Counted from the stretch's first letter, positions 28,005 to 37,509 are shown. The stretch: 64,000 nucleotides of DNA from Solirubrobacteraceae bacterium (GCA_029263125.1 JAJCYD010000048.1:186001-250000); one strand, 5' to 3'. Translations and numbers: made by a program. The notes: generated from the letters alone by a model not told the origin.

Positions 28005-30284
28005 CTACCGCCGCACGTCCTCGCAGTCGGTGGCGATGACGTCGCCGAGGCTGGCGAGCACCGTGTCACGGCCGGGCCCGCAGAATACCGCGTCGGCCGA
28101 CCCTCCCACGACGTTGATGCGGTCGTTGCCGCGGCCGCCTGAGATGAAGTCCGGGTCGAGGTTGCCGTAGATCTCGTCGTCGCCATCGTCGCCGAAGATG
28201 CGGTCGCGGCCGCGATCGCCGGTGATGCGGTCGTCGCCCTCGTCGCCGTGGATGACGTCGTTGCCGCCGCGGCCCGCCATGATGTCGTTGCCCGGCCCCC
28301 CGAAGAGCTCGTCGTCGCCGTCCTCGCCATCGACGTAGTCGTCACCACCGCGCCCGAACAGGCGGTCGTCGCCCGCGGCGCCGAAGATCGAATCGTCGTC
28401 GTTGGTGCCCTGGAGGATGTCGGCGCCCGGACCACCGAACACGATCGACGGCAGCTCGCCGTCGTTGCCGAGCTCGGCCGGCACCCGGATGACCAGCTCG
28501 CAGTCGATCAGCGTGTCGCGATCCGGGGCGTCCTCCTCGACGTAGACGGTGTCGCTGCCCGGTCCGCAATCGACCATGTCGGCGCTGTCGTCGGCCGCGC
28601 GGATCGAGTCGTCGCCGTTGCCACCGCGGATCTCGTCCGGACCCGGCCCGCCGACGACCTCGTCGTTGCCGTCGCCGCCCTGGAGCATGTCGGCCCCCGA
28701 GCTGCCGTCGACGCGGTCCTGCCCAGGGCCGCCGTCCATGCGGTCGTTGCCCAGCCCGCCGCGCATGGCGTCGTCGCCCTCGTCGCCCAGCATGTTGTCG
28801 CCGCCGCGTCCGCCGTCGACGACGTCGTTGCCGCGCCCGCCACTCATCTGCTCGGTGCCCGACTCGCCGTACAGCTCGTCGTCGCCGTCGTCGCCGAGCA
28901 TCCTGCGGTCCGAGCCGCGCCCGCCTCGGATGACGTCGTTGCCGGGACCGCCGGACAGCAGGACGTCGTTGCCAAAGCCCTGCTCGATGATGCGGTCGCT
29001 GCCCTCGCCGCCGCGAATGATGTCGTCGCCGTCGCCACCGTCGAGCGTGTCGTCGCCGTCGTCGCCGTCGATGGTGTCGTTGCCCGTCCCACCGTCGACG
29101 CCGTCGTCGCCGTCGCCGCCGAGGATCCGGTCGTTGCCGGCGTCGCCCTTGATGAAGTCGTCGCCGTCGCCGCCGCTTGCCCGGTCGCTGCTGGAGCCTC
29201 CGGCGATGCTGTCCTTGCCGGGCCCGCCGTCCAGCACGTCGCGGGCGCGTCCGCCGCGAAGGATGTCGTCACCATCCAGGCCCTCGATGCGATCGGCTCC
29301 GCGCGTGCCCCGCAGGATGTCGTCACCGGGCGTCCCGCGCAGCAGGGCGCGGCCCGGCTGCACGACGATCCCCACCGGCACCGAGCCGCGCAGGCGCACC
29401 ACGCCCAGACGTCGGCGCGTGCGCTGGCTGACGACCGAGATCGCGCCGGTGCTGCGGTTGGCCACGAAGATCCGTCCGCCATCGGGCGTCCACGCCGGAG
29501 TGCCGAGACCGGCTCCGGCCACGATTCGCCGCACGCGACCGCTGCCGAGGTAGTACAGGGCACCGCTGGATCCGCCCGCACGCGAGCCGATCGCCAGCCG
29601 CGTGCGACCGGGCGACAGGCCGACGTTGCCGCCGGCCCCGCGCGGCAGCGCGACCGAACCGCGGCGAGGCAGGCGTGCGCGCCGCGGAATCGTGCGCAGG
29701 CGTCCGCGAGCGGTGACGAGCGCTCGCCCGTCGTCGGCGATGGCGACACCGGTGGCCCCCGGGACCGGGACGCGTCGCAGCAGGCGCCGGTTGCGCGGGT
29801 CGACGATCGCCACCCGTCCGCGTGACAGCACGATCGCGGCCAGGCGCCCGTCGTTGCGAAGCGCCATCGTGCGGCCGTGCCCCTGCAGATCGACCGTCCC
29901 GATCGTCTTGAGATTCGAGGTCCTCACGACACGCAGCCGGCGTCCCTGCACCACGTACAGGCGCTGCCCGTTGGGGGACACGGCGAGCGCCGAGATCCGG
30001 CCCCGGCCGCTTGAGCGCCGAGCGATCTTGGTCTGCTCGTTGATGTCGACGGCGATGATCGTCCTGCCCGCCGCGACGTACCCGCGGCGGCCGTCCCTGG
30101 ACGCCGCGACCGCCTTCGACGGGCCTGGCAGCTCGAGCCGCGCGACGACCTTCCTCGTCGTCACGTCGAGCATCGTCAGCTCGGGCTTGCCCGATGCGAC
30201 GAGGGCGACGCGAGCGACCGCCGACCCCGGCGCGACGCACACGACACCTAGCAGCGCGAGCGCGGCGCCAAGCGCCCACCTCAT
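28005..30284 (-). CDS. Secreted beta-propeller plus RTX-like calcium-binding repeat protein
   Basis: 759-aa exported protein. Signal peptide (MRWALGAALALLGVVCVAP), then an N-terminal six- or seven-bladed propeller of YVTN type (~25-310; LVASGKPELTMLDVTTRKVV, ALAVSPNGQRLYVVQGRRL and similar blades). From about residue 315 to the end run dozens of Gly/Asp nonapeptides of the RTX form GGxGxDxIx. Two blocks of the family tail type, DCGPGSDTV...DCELV near 570-590 and CGPGRDTV...DCEDV at the end, divide the repeats. It should bind Ca2+ and fold outside the cell. No T1SS genes lie nearby, and the signal peptide suggests Sec export. The repeats make the DNA strongly patterned. Confidence 0.88.
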   Translation of the reverse strand: MRWALGAALALLGVVCVAPGSAVARVALVASGKPELTMLDVTTRKVVARLELPGPSKAVAASRDGRRGYVAAGRTIIAVDINEQTKIARRSSGRGRISALAVSPNGQRLYVVQGRRLRVVRTSNLKTIGTVDLQGHGRTMALRNDGRLAAIVLSRGRVAIVDPRNRRLLRRVPVPGATGVAIADDGRALVTARGRLRTIPRRARLPRRGSVALPRGAGGNVGLSPGRTRLAIGSRAGGSSGALYYLGSGRVRRIVAGAGLGTPAWTPDGGRIFVANRSTGAISVVSQRTRRRLGVVRLRGSVPVGIVVQPGRALLRGTPGDDILRGTRGADRIEGLDGDDILRGGRARDVLDGGPGKDSIAGGSSSDRASGGDGDDFIKGDAGNDRILGGDGDDGVDGGTGNDTIDGDDGDDTLDGGDGDDIIRGGEGSDRIIEQGFGNDVLLSGGPGNDVIRGGRGSDRRMLGDDGDDELYGESGTEQMSGGRGNDVVDGGRGGDNMLGDEGDDAMRGGLGNDRMDGGPGQDRVDGSSGADMLQGGDGNDEVVGGPGPDEIRGGNGDDSIRAADDSADMVDCGPGSDTVYVEEDAPDRDTLIDCELVIRVPAELGNDGELPSIVFGGPGADILQGTNDDDSIFGAAGDDRLFGRGGDDYVDGEDGDDELFGGPGNDIMAGRGGNDVIHGDEGDDRITGDRGRDRIFGDDGDDEIYGNLDPDFISGGRGNDRINVVGGSADAVFCGPGRDTVLASLGDVIATDCEDVRR

Positions 30285-30371
30285 CGTTCGGCGGTCCTCA
30301 CAGCTCTGAGTATCGGGCAGGCGCGCCTGCGATGCGGCACATCCAACAGCTTTCGCAACCGTCTTGGGGAG

Positions 30372-31208
30372 CTACAGGCCGCGCGGGTGACGTTCTGCGT
30401 AGCCGCTCGTCGAGCGCTTGCTCTCCTGCCAGCGTGTGCCGGCGCTGGCGCGCCCGCTGGTGTCGTAGCGCAGCCCAGCGACGACCATGTACATGTGGCT
30501 GCCCTTGGCGTACACGGTGATCCACTGCCCGGCGCCCTTCTCAGCCCAGTCCATGAAGCCACCGGAGGCCATCGAGTTCTCCAGCAGTCCCGCGCCGTGC
30601 AGCGCGTATGAGACCGAGCCCGAGCAGTCGTAGCCGTCGTCCTCCCACTTGCCGTGGCCGCCGCCGTAGATGTAGCGCTTCTTGGCGATCTCGTTGCCGG
30701 CCTTGATGACCTCCTGGACGACCGGCGGGGCAAGCGCGGGAGCCACGGCGAGGCCATCGTCGCCGACGGTCGCCTTCATGCCCGGGCCGAGCTTGAGGGG
30801 CGCCGGCTCTGCGGGCTCATCGGACTCGGGCGCCTTCGCGCCCCGGGGGAGGGCGCCACCGGTTCCGGCGGCCTTGGCGACGGCGCCGCCGTTCTTGACG
30901 ACGTCACGCAGCACGAGCACATCGAGCCGGCTGACCTTGCCATCGACGCGACGGCGCTGGTAGCGCTCGAACTTGCGGACGTTCTTCTTGGTGCCGCGGC
31001 CAAACTTGCCGTCGACGCCTGTGCGGATGCCCGCTCGGCTGAGGAAGTTCTGCAGGACCCTGACATCGTGGCCCTTGCTGCCCTGGCGCAGGGTGCGGTC
31101 ACCGAGGTGCCAGTTCTTCTTCTTGTTGGCTGCGAAGCCGGTCGCCGGGACGAGCAACATCATCGCCACCGACAGCATCGAAAGACGCAACAACGACTTC
31201 GCGGTCAC
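30372..31208 (-). CDS. Secreted NlpC/P60 peptidoglycan hydrolase with peptidoglycan-binding domain
   Basis: 278-aa exported cell-wall hydrolase. A signal peptide (LLRLSMLSVAMMLLVPATGF) is followed by a PG_binding_1 domain (~residues 35-85; LRQGSKGHDVRVLQNFLSRA) and a Pro/Glu linker. The NlpC/P60 domain (~165-278) has the catalytic Cys in YDCSGSVSYAL and the His in KGSHMYMVVAGLRYD. It is a paralogue of the hydrolase at 20695-21837 in its last ~110 residues. The start is a GTG at 31208. The 5' leader carries a c-di-AMP riboswitch, an arrangement known for actinobacterial NlpC/P60 and Rpf genes. Confidence 0.93.
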   Translation of the reverse strand: MTAKSLLRLSMLSVAMMLLVPATGFAANKKKNWHLGDRTLRQGSKGHDVRVLQNFLSRAGIRTGVDGKFGRGTKKNVRKFERYQRRRVDGKVSRLDVLVLRDVVKNGGAVAKAAGTGGALPRGAKAPESDEPAEPAPLKLGPGMKATVGDDGLAVAPALAPPVVQEVIKAGNEIAKKRYIYGGGHGKWEDDGYDCSGSVSYALHGAGLLENSMASGGFMDWAEKGAGQWITVYAKGSHMYMVVAGLRYDTSGRASAGTRWQESKRSTSGYAERHPRGL

Positions 31209-31228
31209 TAACCCCTCCCCTTCTCCTT

Positions 31229-31380
31229 CGCGTGCCTGCGGGGTTAGCTGACGGGCTCGCGCAGAAAGAGCTAGCGCTACGTCGCATGCGGCGACGATTC
31301 GCCCCCGGGCCGTCGAAACGGACCCACGTGGTTCCCCCGTTCCCTACCGAGGATCGGCAGGGATTCGGCTGGTCAAGACG
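31229..31380 (-). promoter_or_regulatory. c-di-AMP riboswitch (ydaO-yuaA class)
   Basis: The leader of the NlpC/P60 gene matches the ydaO consensus in order on the minus strand: CCGAATCCCTGCC (near 31370-31356), GGGGGAACCA (31338-31329), GGGGGCGAATC (31306-31296) and the highly conserved GAGCCCGTCAGCTAACCCCG (31258-31239). It ends about 25 nt before the GTG start, close enough for translation or early-transcription control. A TAGGCT -10 box at 31391-31386 lies just upstream. In this class c-di-AMP binding turns expression off; the target here is a cell-wall hydrolase. Confidence 0.92.
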
Positions 31381-31454
31381 CGGGTAGCCTAGCGCAGGTT
31401 CTCACGGTTTGCACGCGCTTATGTTGACGTTATGTCACCGCGGCAGGCGAGGAT

Positions 31455-32582
31455 CTACGCGAGCACCGCGGCGACCAGCGCGAGCGCGACCTCGGCCCGC
31501 TCGCGCAGCGAAGCCGTGACGATGTGCTCGGTGGGCGTGTGCGCGCCGGCCCCTCTCGGTCCGAGCCCGTCGACGGTGACGGCGATCACCGGGGCGAGGT
31601 AGCTGGCATCGCTCGCCCCTCCGCGGTCTGCGCCGCGGATCGGGCGCCCCAGGCGCTGTGCGGCGTCACGCAGCAGCGGCGCGGTCGCGTCGCGGGAGTT
31701 CATTCCGGGCCAGCGGCGCAGGAAGTCGGCCTCCAGCCGCACCCCGTCGACCGCCGCCGGCAACCCCGCGAGGACCATGTCGAAGGTCGCCAGGTCGTCG
31801 GCGCGCAGGTCGCACAGCAGCTCGCCGGCGGCGGGCACGACGTTGAACGCGTCGCCGCTGCGCACGACCGTCGGCACCGACGTGAGGCGCTCAGCACCGC
31901 CGGGGTCATGCAGATCGGCGACCGACTGCGCGGCGCTGGCCAGCGCCAGCAGCGCGTTGGCGCCCTTCTCCGGCGCGGCGCCGGAATGCGCCGAGCGGCC
32001 GTGCGCGGTCACGCGAAGGGTCCCCGCCGCCTTGCGCTTGACGACGACCGCCTCCTCGCCGCCCTCGGTGAGCTCGCCGCCCTCGAAGCACAGGCAGGCG
32101 TCGTAGCCGGCGAAGCGCTCGGTGTGGACGAAGTCCCCGGCGCGCCATTCCTCGTCGCAGACGAGCAGCAGGACAACCTCCTCGAAGCTGTCGGAGCGCT
32201 GGGCGAGCGCGCGCAGCACGCCGAGCGCGAGGACGTCACCGCCCTTCATGTCGACGGTGCCCGAGCCGGCGATCGTGTCACCGTCGGGGACCGCGGGACG
32301 GTGATCCTCGTGGGCGTGCACCGTGTCCACGTGCCCCAGCAGCACGATCCGGCCGCTGCCGCTGCCGGTCAGCGTCGCGATCAGATCATCGGCGTGACCG
32401 GCCGACGAGCAGGGGGCCCGTTGGATGCTGGAACCTGCGGGGAGCAGATCGAGCACGACGGCGATCGCCGCCTCCGCGCCCGCGACATCGCCCGACGGCG
32501 AGGACACGTCGACGAGCCGCTTCAGCTCTCCCGGAGCCCGCGCCGCGATCTCCTCGGCGGCGGCGGCGATCCAGGAGTCCAT
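31455..32582 (-). CDS. M20-family metallopeptidase (ArgE/DapE/carboxypeptidase G2-like)
   Basis: 375-aa zinc-dependent exo-hydrolase. The metal and catalytic blocks are visible: IVLLGHVDTVHAHED (first His-Asp pair), GSGTVDMKGGDVLALGVL (bridging Asp and proximal Asp), VVLLLVCDEEWRAGDF (catalytic Glu pair) and GAGAHTPTEHIV (last His). The middle dimerisation domain contains RVTAHGRSAHSGAAPEKGAN. The substrate, an N-acyl amino acid or peptide, is not readable; glutamate-carboxypeptidase-like members are nearest in motif layout. The ATG at 32582 begins MDSWIAAAAEEIAA. It is divergent from the methyltransferase. Confidence 0.92.
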   Translation of the reverse strand: MDSWIAAAAEEIAARAPGELKRLVDVSSPSGDVAGAEAAIAVVLDLLPAGSSIQRAPCSSAGHADDLIATLTGSGSGRIVLLGHVDTVHAHEDHRPAVPDGDTIAGSGTVDMKGGDVLALGVLRALAQRSDSFEEVVLLLVCDEEWRAGDFVHTERFAGYDACLCFEGGELTEGGEEAVVVKRKAAGTLRVTAHGRSAHSGAAPEKGANALLALASAAQSVADLHDPGGAERLTSVPTVVRSGDAFNVVPAAGELLCDLRADDLATFDMVLAGLPAAVDGVRLEADFLRRWPGMNSRDATAPLLRDAAQRLGRPIRGADRGGASDASYLAPVIAVTVDGLGPRGAGAHTPTEHIVTASLRERAEVALALVAAVLA

Positions 32583-32693
32583 GCGGATGGTTCTACCGGA
32601 TGCTGGCCCTCCCAATCTCTGGCCTGCGGGCGAGGATGTCGAATCGTTGCCGGATACCGGCACTCTTACGACATCCATCGGTAGATTGGCCCG

Positions 32694-33347
32694 ATGGCCT
32701 CCGGCACGGCCGAGCGCTACGTTCCCGCCTCCGGCGTTTCGTGGCTGACGGGCACCTACGACGTGACCGTCGCCCTTTCGATGCGCGAGCGCGCTTGGCG
32801 CCCGGCCCTCGTGCAGGCGGCCTCGCGCGACCTGCCGACCGGCGGAAGCGCCGTCGAGGTCGGCTGCGGCACAGGGTCGCTGACGATCGCGCTGGCGCAG
32901 GCGCGCCCCGACGCCCGCGTGACCGGCGTCGACGGCGACCCGGCGATCCTCGAGCTTGCCCGCCGCAAGCCCGGCGCCGAGCGCGTGACGTGGCTTGAGG
33001 GTCTCGCTGGATCGTTTTCGCTCCCCGTCAGCGCGGACGTCGCGCTCTGCTCGCTGATGCTGCACCACCTCAGCGATGACGCCAAGGCCGCCGGCCTGGA
33101 GCACATCGCATCGGCGCTGTCGGAGCACGGCGTCCTGCACGTCGCCGACTGGGGCCCTCCGCGCGGCCCGGCCGCTGCGCTGGGAGCCCGCGCACTGCAG
33201 CTCTTCGACGGCCGCGAGGGTCCGCAGAGCCTGCTCGACGGGCGCCTGCCGGAGATGCTTGGCGCCGCCGGCTTCGCGTCGTGTCACCGCCACGCGGCGC
33301 TGCGAACGGTGTGGGGGACGCTCGAGGTCTGGCGGGCGGCGCTGTGA
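32694..33347 (+). CDS. SAM-dependent methyltransferase (class I)
   Basis: 217-aa Rossmann-fold methyltransferase. Motif I is AVEVGCGTGSLTIAL near residues 53-67, the acidic ribose-binding residue is in VTGVDGDPAILELARR, and motif IV is ALCSLMLHHLSDD. It resembles UbiE/phosphatidylethanolamine-type methyltransferases of the Methyltransf_11/25 group. The substrate cannot be named. Monocistronic and divergent from the M20 peptidase, with 111 nt between. Confidence 0.9.
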   Translation: MASGTAERYVPASGVSWLTGTYDVTVALSMRERAWRPALVQAASRDLPTGGSAVEVGCGTGSLTIALAQARPDARVTGVDGDPAILELARRKPGAERVTWLEGLAGSFSLPVSADVALCSLMLHHLSDDAKAAGLEHIASALSEHGVLHVADWGPPRGPAAALGARALQLFDGREGPQSLLDGRLPEMLGAAGFASCHRHAALRTVWGTLEVWRAAL

Positions 33348-33384
33348 CGGCTGACTGAGATCCCGCACAGCCGCTCCCTCCGGC

Positions 33385-33765
33385 GTGGCCTGCGTCCCGC
33401 GAGCGCCGACGTCAAAGCAACTGCTCATCGAGCTCCCCGACCACGCCGCCATATCGGTCATCACCCTTGGCGAATTGCGCGCCGGCGTCGCGCGGGCGCG
33501 CGACGCCCGCGTACTGGCCGCCCGCCAGGCCCGCCTGACGGCCGTCCGAGCCACATTCGCTCCCGTGTTCGTCGATGAAGCCGTCGCCGAGCACTACGGC
33601 GACGCGCTGGCCCACGCGCGCGACTGCGGTCGCATCGTGAAGGCGTCGGACCTGCTGATCATCGCGACCGCCCGCGCGACCGGTCGATCGCTGCACACGC
33701 TCGACCGTGCTCAGGCCAGCCTGGCGACAGAACTTGGGATCGAGACCCAGATCCTGACCCGCTGA
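33385..33765 (+). pseudogene. N-terminally truncated VapC-like PIN domain
   Basis: The frame reads as a PIN-domain toxin from LPDHAAISVITLGELRAGVA to the end, with the second and third acidic positions in ITLGELRAG and KASDLLIIATARATGRSL. The expected first strand with the DTSVLI motif and first catalytic Asp is absent; the initial ~15 residues (MACVPRAPTSKQLLIE) do not fit. No VapB antitoxin lies upstream. It is therefore a remnant, probably inactive. The GTG at 33385 is the only convenient start. Confidence 0.72.
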
Positions 33766-33849
33766 GCGCCCAGCTCGGGCCTGATCCGTGCCCGACCGCA
33801 CCGTCGTCGAGGGACCGTCAAGGATCCCCGGCGCCGGCTTCGTCTCGTC

Positions 33850-34494
33850 TCACCGCGCCGTCGCGGACGCGGTGCCGGCGCGTGCGTGTCGAGCGACAAC
33901 GACGGTGGTCGCCACCGCCAACAGGACGGCGATCGGGAGCCAGGGCACATCAGCTCCGCCGCCAGCCGCCGGACCGGCGCTCCAACGCGGGAACGGATCG
34001 TTGACGATCGGAATGATGAGATCGGCCCGCGTGGGGGTGTGACCTGCAACGTACCGGTAGCCCGCCAGCCCGATCGCGATCGAGGCGATCCCGCCCCCGG
34101 GTACCGTCATCGTGGCCAGATAGCGGCCCGACCGATAACCACGCAGACCGGCTGACCGGCGAGCCCAGACGATCTGCCGAGCGCCACCATCCGCGCCGCG
34201 CACTCGGAGGTAGATACCGGACGCGCCGAAGGGCTCCCCAGCGGCGTCGGGGACCCCGAGCCTCGGCGCGGAACGCAGCGTCCACGCGACCGTGAGCCGC
34301 TCGCCGGCGCGAGCACCGGCCAAGTGCTCGGGATGTTCCAACGTCGCGCGAACGGCCCCCTTGCCATGAGCTGGCCACGCCGTGGCCAGGGCGCACGCCG
34401 TCGCGGCGATCAACAGCGGTCCCGCGCGGCGTGGAAGGCGCACACCGATGATACGTCCGAGCCATCGACGAGGGTCCGGGCCCGCCGAGGCCAC
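33850..34494 (-). CDS. Hypothetical exported protein with C-terminal membrane anchor
   Basis: 214 aa. An N-terminal hydrophobic segment (AGPLLIAATACALATAWPA) looks like a signal peptide after a basic lead. The middle is beta-rich (TVAWTLRSAPRLG, GASGIYLRVRGADG, GYRSGRYLATMTVPGGG), resembling an Ig-like or YtkA-like fold. One TM segment near the end (WLPIAVLLAVATTVVVARHA) is followed by a short basic tail. It begins 4 nt after sufD on the same strand, though nothing links it to Fe-S assembly. GTG start. No family named. Confidence 0.65.
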   Translation of the reverse strand: MASAGPDPRRWLGRIIGVRLPRRAGPLLIAATACALATAWPAHGKGAVRATLEHPEHLAGARAGERLTVAWTLRSAPRLGVPDAAGEPFGASGIYLRVRGADGGARQIVWARRSAGLRGYRSGRYLATMTVPGGGIASIAIGLAGYRYVAGHTPTRADLIIPIVNDPFPRWSAGPAAGGGADVPWLPIAVLLAVATTVVVARHARAGTASATAR

Positions 34495-34498
34495 ACCG

Positions 34499-35761
34499 TC
34501 AGCCGAGCACGAGCTCCAGTCGCCGTTGCAACGCGCCCGCGACCGCTTCGCGAACGAAGCCGGGCTTGAAGCGCTCCACCGTCGCCTCGAGAAAGCCCTC
34601 GATGACCAGGCGCTTGGCCTGCTCGGGCAGCAGGCCGCGAGAGCGCAGGTAGAAGAGCTGCTCGAGATCGATCTGGGCGATCGCCGCGGCGTGCGTGCAG
34701 CGCACGTCGTTGGCGAGGATCTCCAGGCCCGGGACGGAGTCCGCGTGCGCGGTCTTCGTCAACAGCAGGTTGCGCGACTCCTGGAAGGCGTCGATCTGCT
34801 GGGCGCCCGGCTCGACCTTGATCATGCCCGACCACACGGTGTTCGAGCGGCCGTCGAGGATCCCGCGAAAGGCGAGGTCCGACGTCGTGTTCGGCGCGTC
34901 GTGGACCTGTGTCGTCGCGTAGTCCAGGTGCTGGCGATTGTGCGTCGCGTAGGCGCCGGTGACCTTGGCGTCGGCGCCGGGGCCGATGAGCTTGGTGTCC
35001 ATCGCGACGCGGCCGTGCCCGGAGCCGAAGCCCAGGGCGATCCAGTCCAGCGCGCCGTCACGGTCGACCGTCGCGCGCTGCGCGCCGAAGATCCACGACT
35101 TCTCGCTGAGATCCTGCGCGCAGACGTAGCGCAGCCGGGCGTTCTGGCCGACCGACAGCTCGACGACGGTGTTCAGCAGGCCATCGGTGTCGTCGTCGGC
35201 GCAGACGTACTGCTCCCAGACCTCGGCCGACGCGCCCTCCTCGAGCACGACGAGCGTGCGCCACTGCAGCGCCGTCTGGCCCTGAGCCTGCACGACCGAG
35301 ATGACGATCGGGGACTCGACGGCGACGCCACGCGGGACGTAGACGAACGCGCCGCCCTCCCAGCCCGCCTCGTTGCGCGCGACGAAGGGGTTCTCGGCGT
35401 CGACGATCGTGCCGAAGTGCGCCTCGACGAGCTCGGGATGGCGCTGCACCGCGAGGCTCAGCGGCATGACGATCGTGCCGTCGGCGGCGGGCTCGCCAGC
35501 GGGCTCCTCGAAGGCATGGTCGATCTGCTCCATGTGCGTCGCGCCCTCGGGCGACTGCACGACGGCCAGCGACGGCACGTCGATGTGCGCGCCGATGCGC
35601 TCGGGCTTCTCGAAGGCGTCGAGGTCGAGCTTCTTCAGCGACGTGAACTCCCAGCCCGGCTGGCCGCGAAACGACGGCAGCGGAAGGGTGTCCGACAAGG
35701 CAACGGCGCGCTCGCGGCGCGCCGTCAGCCATGCAGGCTCGATCAGGGTCCGGCTAGCCAA
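34499..35761 (-). CDS. sufD: Fe-S cluster assembly scaffold protein SufD
   Basis: 420-aa subunit of the SufBCD scaffold in the cytoplasm. The right-handed beta-helix core and the C-terminal SufBD signature are present: [20 protein letters not shown] and [37 protein letters not shown] is the conserved mid-protein block. The start is a TTG at 35761, overlapping sufB by 8 nt; no better start is visible. sufC, sufS and sufU are not in this window. Confidence 0.93.
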   Translation of the reverse strand: MASRTLIEPAWLTARRERAVALSDTLPLPSFRGQPGWEFTSLKKLDLDAFEKPERIGAHIDVPSLAVVQSPEGATHMEQIDHAFEEPAGEPAADGTIVMPLSLAVQRHPELVEAHFGTIVDAENPFVARNEAGWEGGAFVYVPRGVAVESPIVISVVQAQGQTALQWRTLVVLEEGASAEVWEQYVCADDDTDGLLNTVVELSVGQNARLRYVCAQDLSEKSWIFGAQRATVDRDGALDWIALGFGSGHGRVAMDTKLIGPGADAKVTGAYATHNRQHLDYATTQVHDAPNTTSDLAFRGILDGRSNTVWSGMIKVEPGAQQIDAFQESRNLLLTKTAHADSVPGLEILANDVRCTHAAAIAQIDLEQLFYLRSRGLLPEQAKRLVIEGFLEATVERFKPGFVREAVAGALQRRLELVLG

Positions 35762-37187
35762 TTGAGCCCTCCATCTGCAACTCGATGAGGCGGTTCATCT
35801 CGACCGCGTACTCCATCGGCAGCTCCTTGACGACCGGCTCGATGAAGCCGTTGACGATCAGCTTGGACGCCTCTTCCTCGTCCAGACCGTGGGTCATGAG
35901 GTAGAAGAGCTGCTCCTCGCCGACCTTCGAGACCGTCGCCTCGTGGCCGACGTCGACGTCGTCCTCGCCGATGCGGATCGTCGGGTAGGTGTCCGAGCGC
36001 GACTTGTCATCCAGCAGCAGGGCGTCGCAGACGACCTTGGACTTCGAGCCGTGCGCGCCCTTGGCGACCTCCAGCAGCCCGCGGTAGGAGCCGCGCCCGC
36101 CGTCCTTGGAGATCGACTTGGCGAAGATGTTCGACGTCGTGTTCGGCGCGGCGTGGACGATCTTGCCGCCCGCGTCCTGGTGCTGGCCGGCGCCCGCGAA
36201 GGCGATCGACAGGATCTCGCCGTGCGCGCGCTCGCCGGTCAGATAGACCGACGGGTACTTCATCGTCAGCTTCGAGCCGAGGTTGCAGTCGACCCACTCG
36301 ACGGTCGCGTCGCGCTCGGCGATCGCGCGCTTGGTGACGAGGTTGAAGACGTTCGTCGACCAGTTCTGCACCGTCGTGTAGCGGATCCGCGCGCCGGGCT
36401 TGGCGATCAGCTCGACGACCGCGGAGTGCAGCGAGTCCGAGGAGTACGTCGGCGCCGTGCAGCCCTCGACGTAGTGCACGAAGGAGCCCTCGTCGGCGAT
36501 GATCAGCGTGCGCTCGAACTGGCCCATGTTCTCGGTGTTGATGCGGAAGTAGGCCTGCAGCGGCATCTCGATGTGCACGCCCGGCGGGACGTAGACGAAC
36601 GAGCCGCCCGACCAGACGGCGCTGTTGAGCGCGGCGAGCTTGTTGTCGTTGGGCGGGATGATCGTCGCGAAGTACTCCTTGACGAGGTCCTCGTGCTCGC
36701 GCAGAGCCGAGTCCATGTCCATGAAGATGACGCCTTGGGCCTCGAGCTTCTCGTTGATCTGGTGGTAGACGACCTCGGACTCGTACTGCGCGCCGACGCC
36801 GGCAAGGAACTTGCGCTCGGCCTCGGGGATGCCGAGGCGGTCGAAGGTCTTCTTGACGTCCTCGGGGACGTCGTCCCACGAGCGCTCGGCCTTCTCGGAG
36901 GCGCGCACGAAGTAATGGATGTTGTCGAAGTCGACCTCGGCCAGATGCGGCGAGCCCCAGGTCGGCATCGAGCGCGCGTAGAAGTACTCCAGCGCCTTGA
37001 TGCGGAAGTCGCGCATCCACTGCGGCTCGCTCTTGAACTCCGAGATCTTCGCAACGAGCTCCTTGGAGAGCCCCTTGGGAGCCTTGAAGAGGTAGTTCTC
37101 GGCGTCGTGGAAGCCGTACTTCTCCGTGTAGTCGGAGTTGATGCCTTGAAGGCCCTCTTGCTCAGCGATGGTCTCGGGAGTTGCCAT
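35754..37187 (-). CDS. sufB: Fe-S cluster assembly scaffold protein SufB
   Basis: 477-aa main scaffold of the SUF system, where clusters are built from sulfur delivered by SufS/SufU. Family blocks: [58 protein letters not shown] (with the conserved Cys), [20 protein letters not shown], and [20 protein letters not shown]. The ATG at 37187 is preferred because a GGAGG lies about 12 nt upstream; a TTG at 37199 is the alternative. It follows the Rieske gene by 4 nt. Confidence 0.96.
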   Translation of the reverse strand: MATPETIAEQEGLQGINSDYTEKYGFHDAENYLFKAPKGLSKELVAKISEFKSEPQWMRDFRIKALEYFYARSMPTWGSPHLAEVDFDNIHYFVRASEKAERSWDDVPEDVKKTFDRLGIPEAERKFLAGVGAQYESEVVYHQINEKLEAQGVIFMDMDSALREHEDLVKEYFATIIPPNDNKLAALNSAVWSGGSFVYVPPGVHIEMPLQAYFRINTENMGQFERTLIIADEGSFVHYVEGCTAPTYSSDSLHSAVVELIAKPGARIRYTTVQNWSTNVFNLVTKRAIAERDATVEWVDCNLGSKLTMKYPSVYLTGERAHGEILSIAFAGAGQHQDAGGKIVHAAPNTTSNIFAKSISKDGGRGSYRGLLEVAKGAHGSKSKVVCDALLLDDKSRSDTYPTIRIGEDDVDVGHEATVSKVGEEQLFYLMTHGLDEEEASKLIVNGFIEPVVKELPMEYAVEMNRLIELQMEGSIG

Positions 37188-37191
37188 GTGG

Positions 37192-37509
37192 TTACTCAAC
37201 CTCCAGCTTGATCATGTCGTCCTCGACCCGGACGTCGAACGTCTCGACGGGGACGTAGGCGGGCAGGGTCTTGGGCGTTCCGGTGCGTAGGTCGAAAACG
37301 GAGCCGTGACGGGGGCATTCGATCGTGCATGCGGCCTGATCCAGCGGCCCCTCGGCAAGCGTGCCGTTGTCGTGCGAGCAGCGGTCCTCGATCGCGTACA
37401 AGACGCCCTCGCAGTTGAAGATGCCGATCTCGAGGTCCTCCCATTCGACGACGCGTGCCGCGCCGGGCGGCAGGTCAGAAAGGGGGCAGATGTCGAGGGT
37501 CTCGGTCAT
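37192..37509 (-). CDS. Rieske [2Fe-2S] ferredoxin-like protein of the suf operon
   Basis: 105-aa small Rieske protein. The cluster ligands are CSHDN (Cys, His) and CPRHGSVFD (Cys, His), with the standard spacing. Such bare Rieske domains accompany suf genes in Actinobacteria and may act as electron donors or cluster carriers (inference). The ATG at 37509 begins [14 protein letters not shown]. It is the first gene of the leftward suf unit; a terminator hairpin for the rseP unit lies upstream, so the promoter is in 37510-37570. Confidence 0.92.
   Translation of the reverse strand: MTETLDICPLSDLPPGAARVVEWEDLEIGIFNCEGVLYAIEDRCSHDNGTLAEGPLDQAACTIECPRHGSVFDLRTGTPKTLPAYVPVETFDVRVEDDMIKLEVE

Noticed and set aside
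28200-29340. Regular short repeats as a CRISPR array or minisatellite
   Set aside because: The repeats follow codons of the RTX nonapeptides in one open frame, with no unique spacers.
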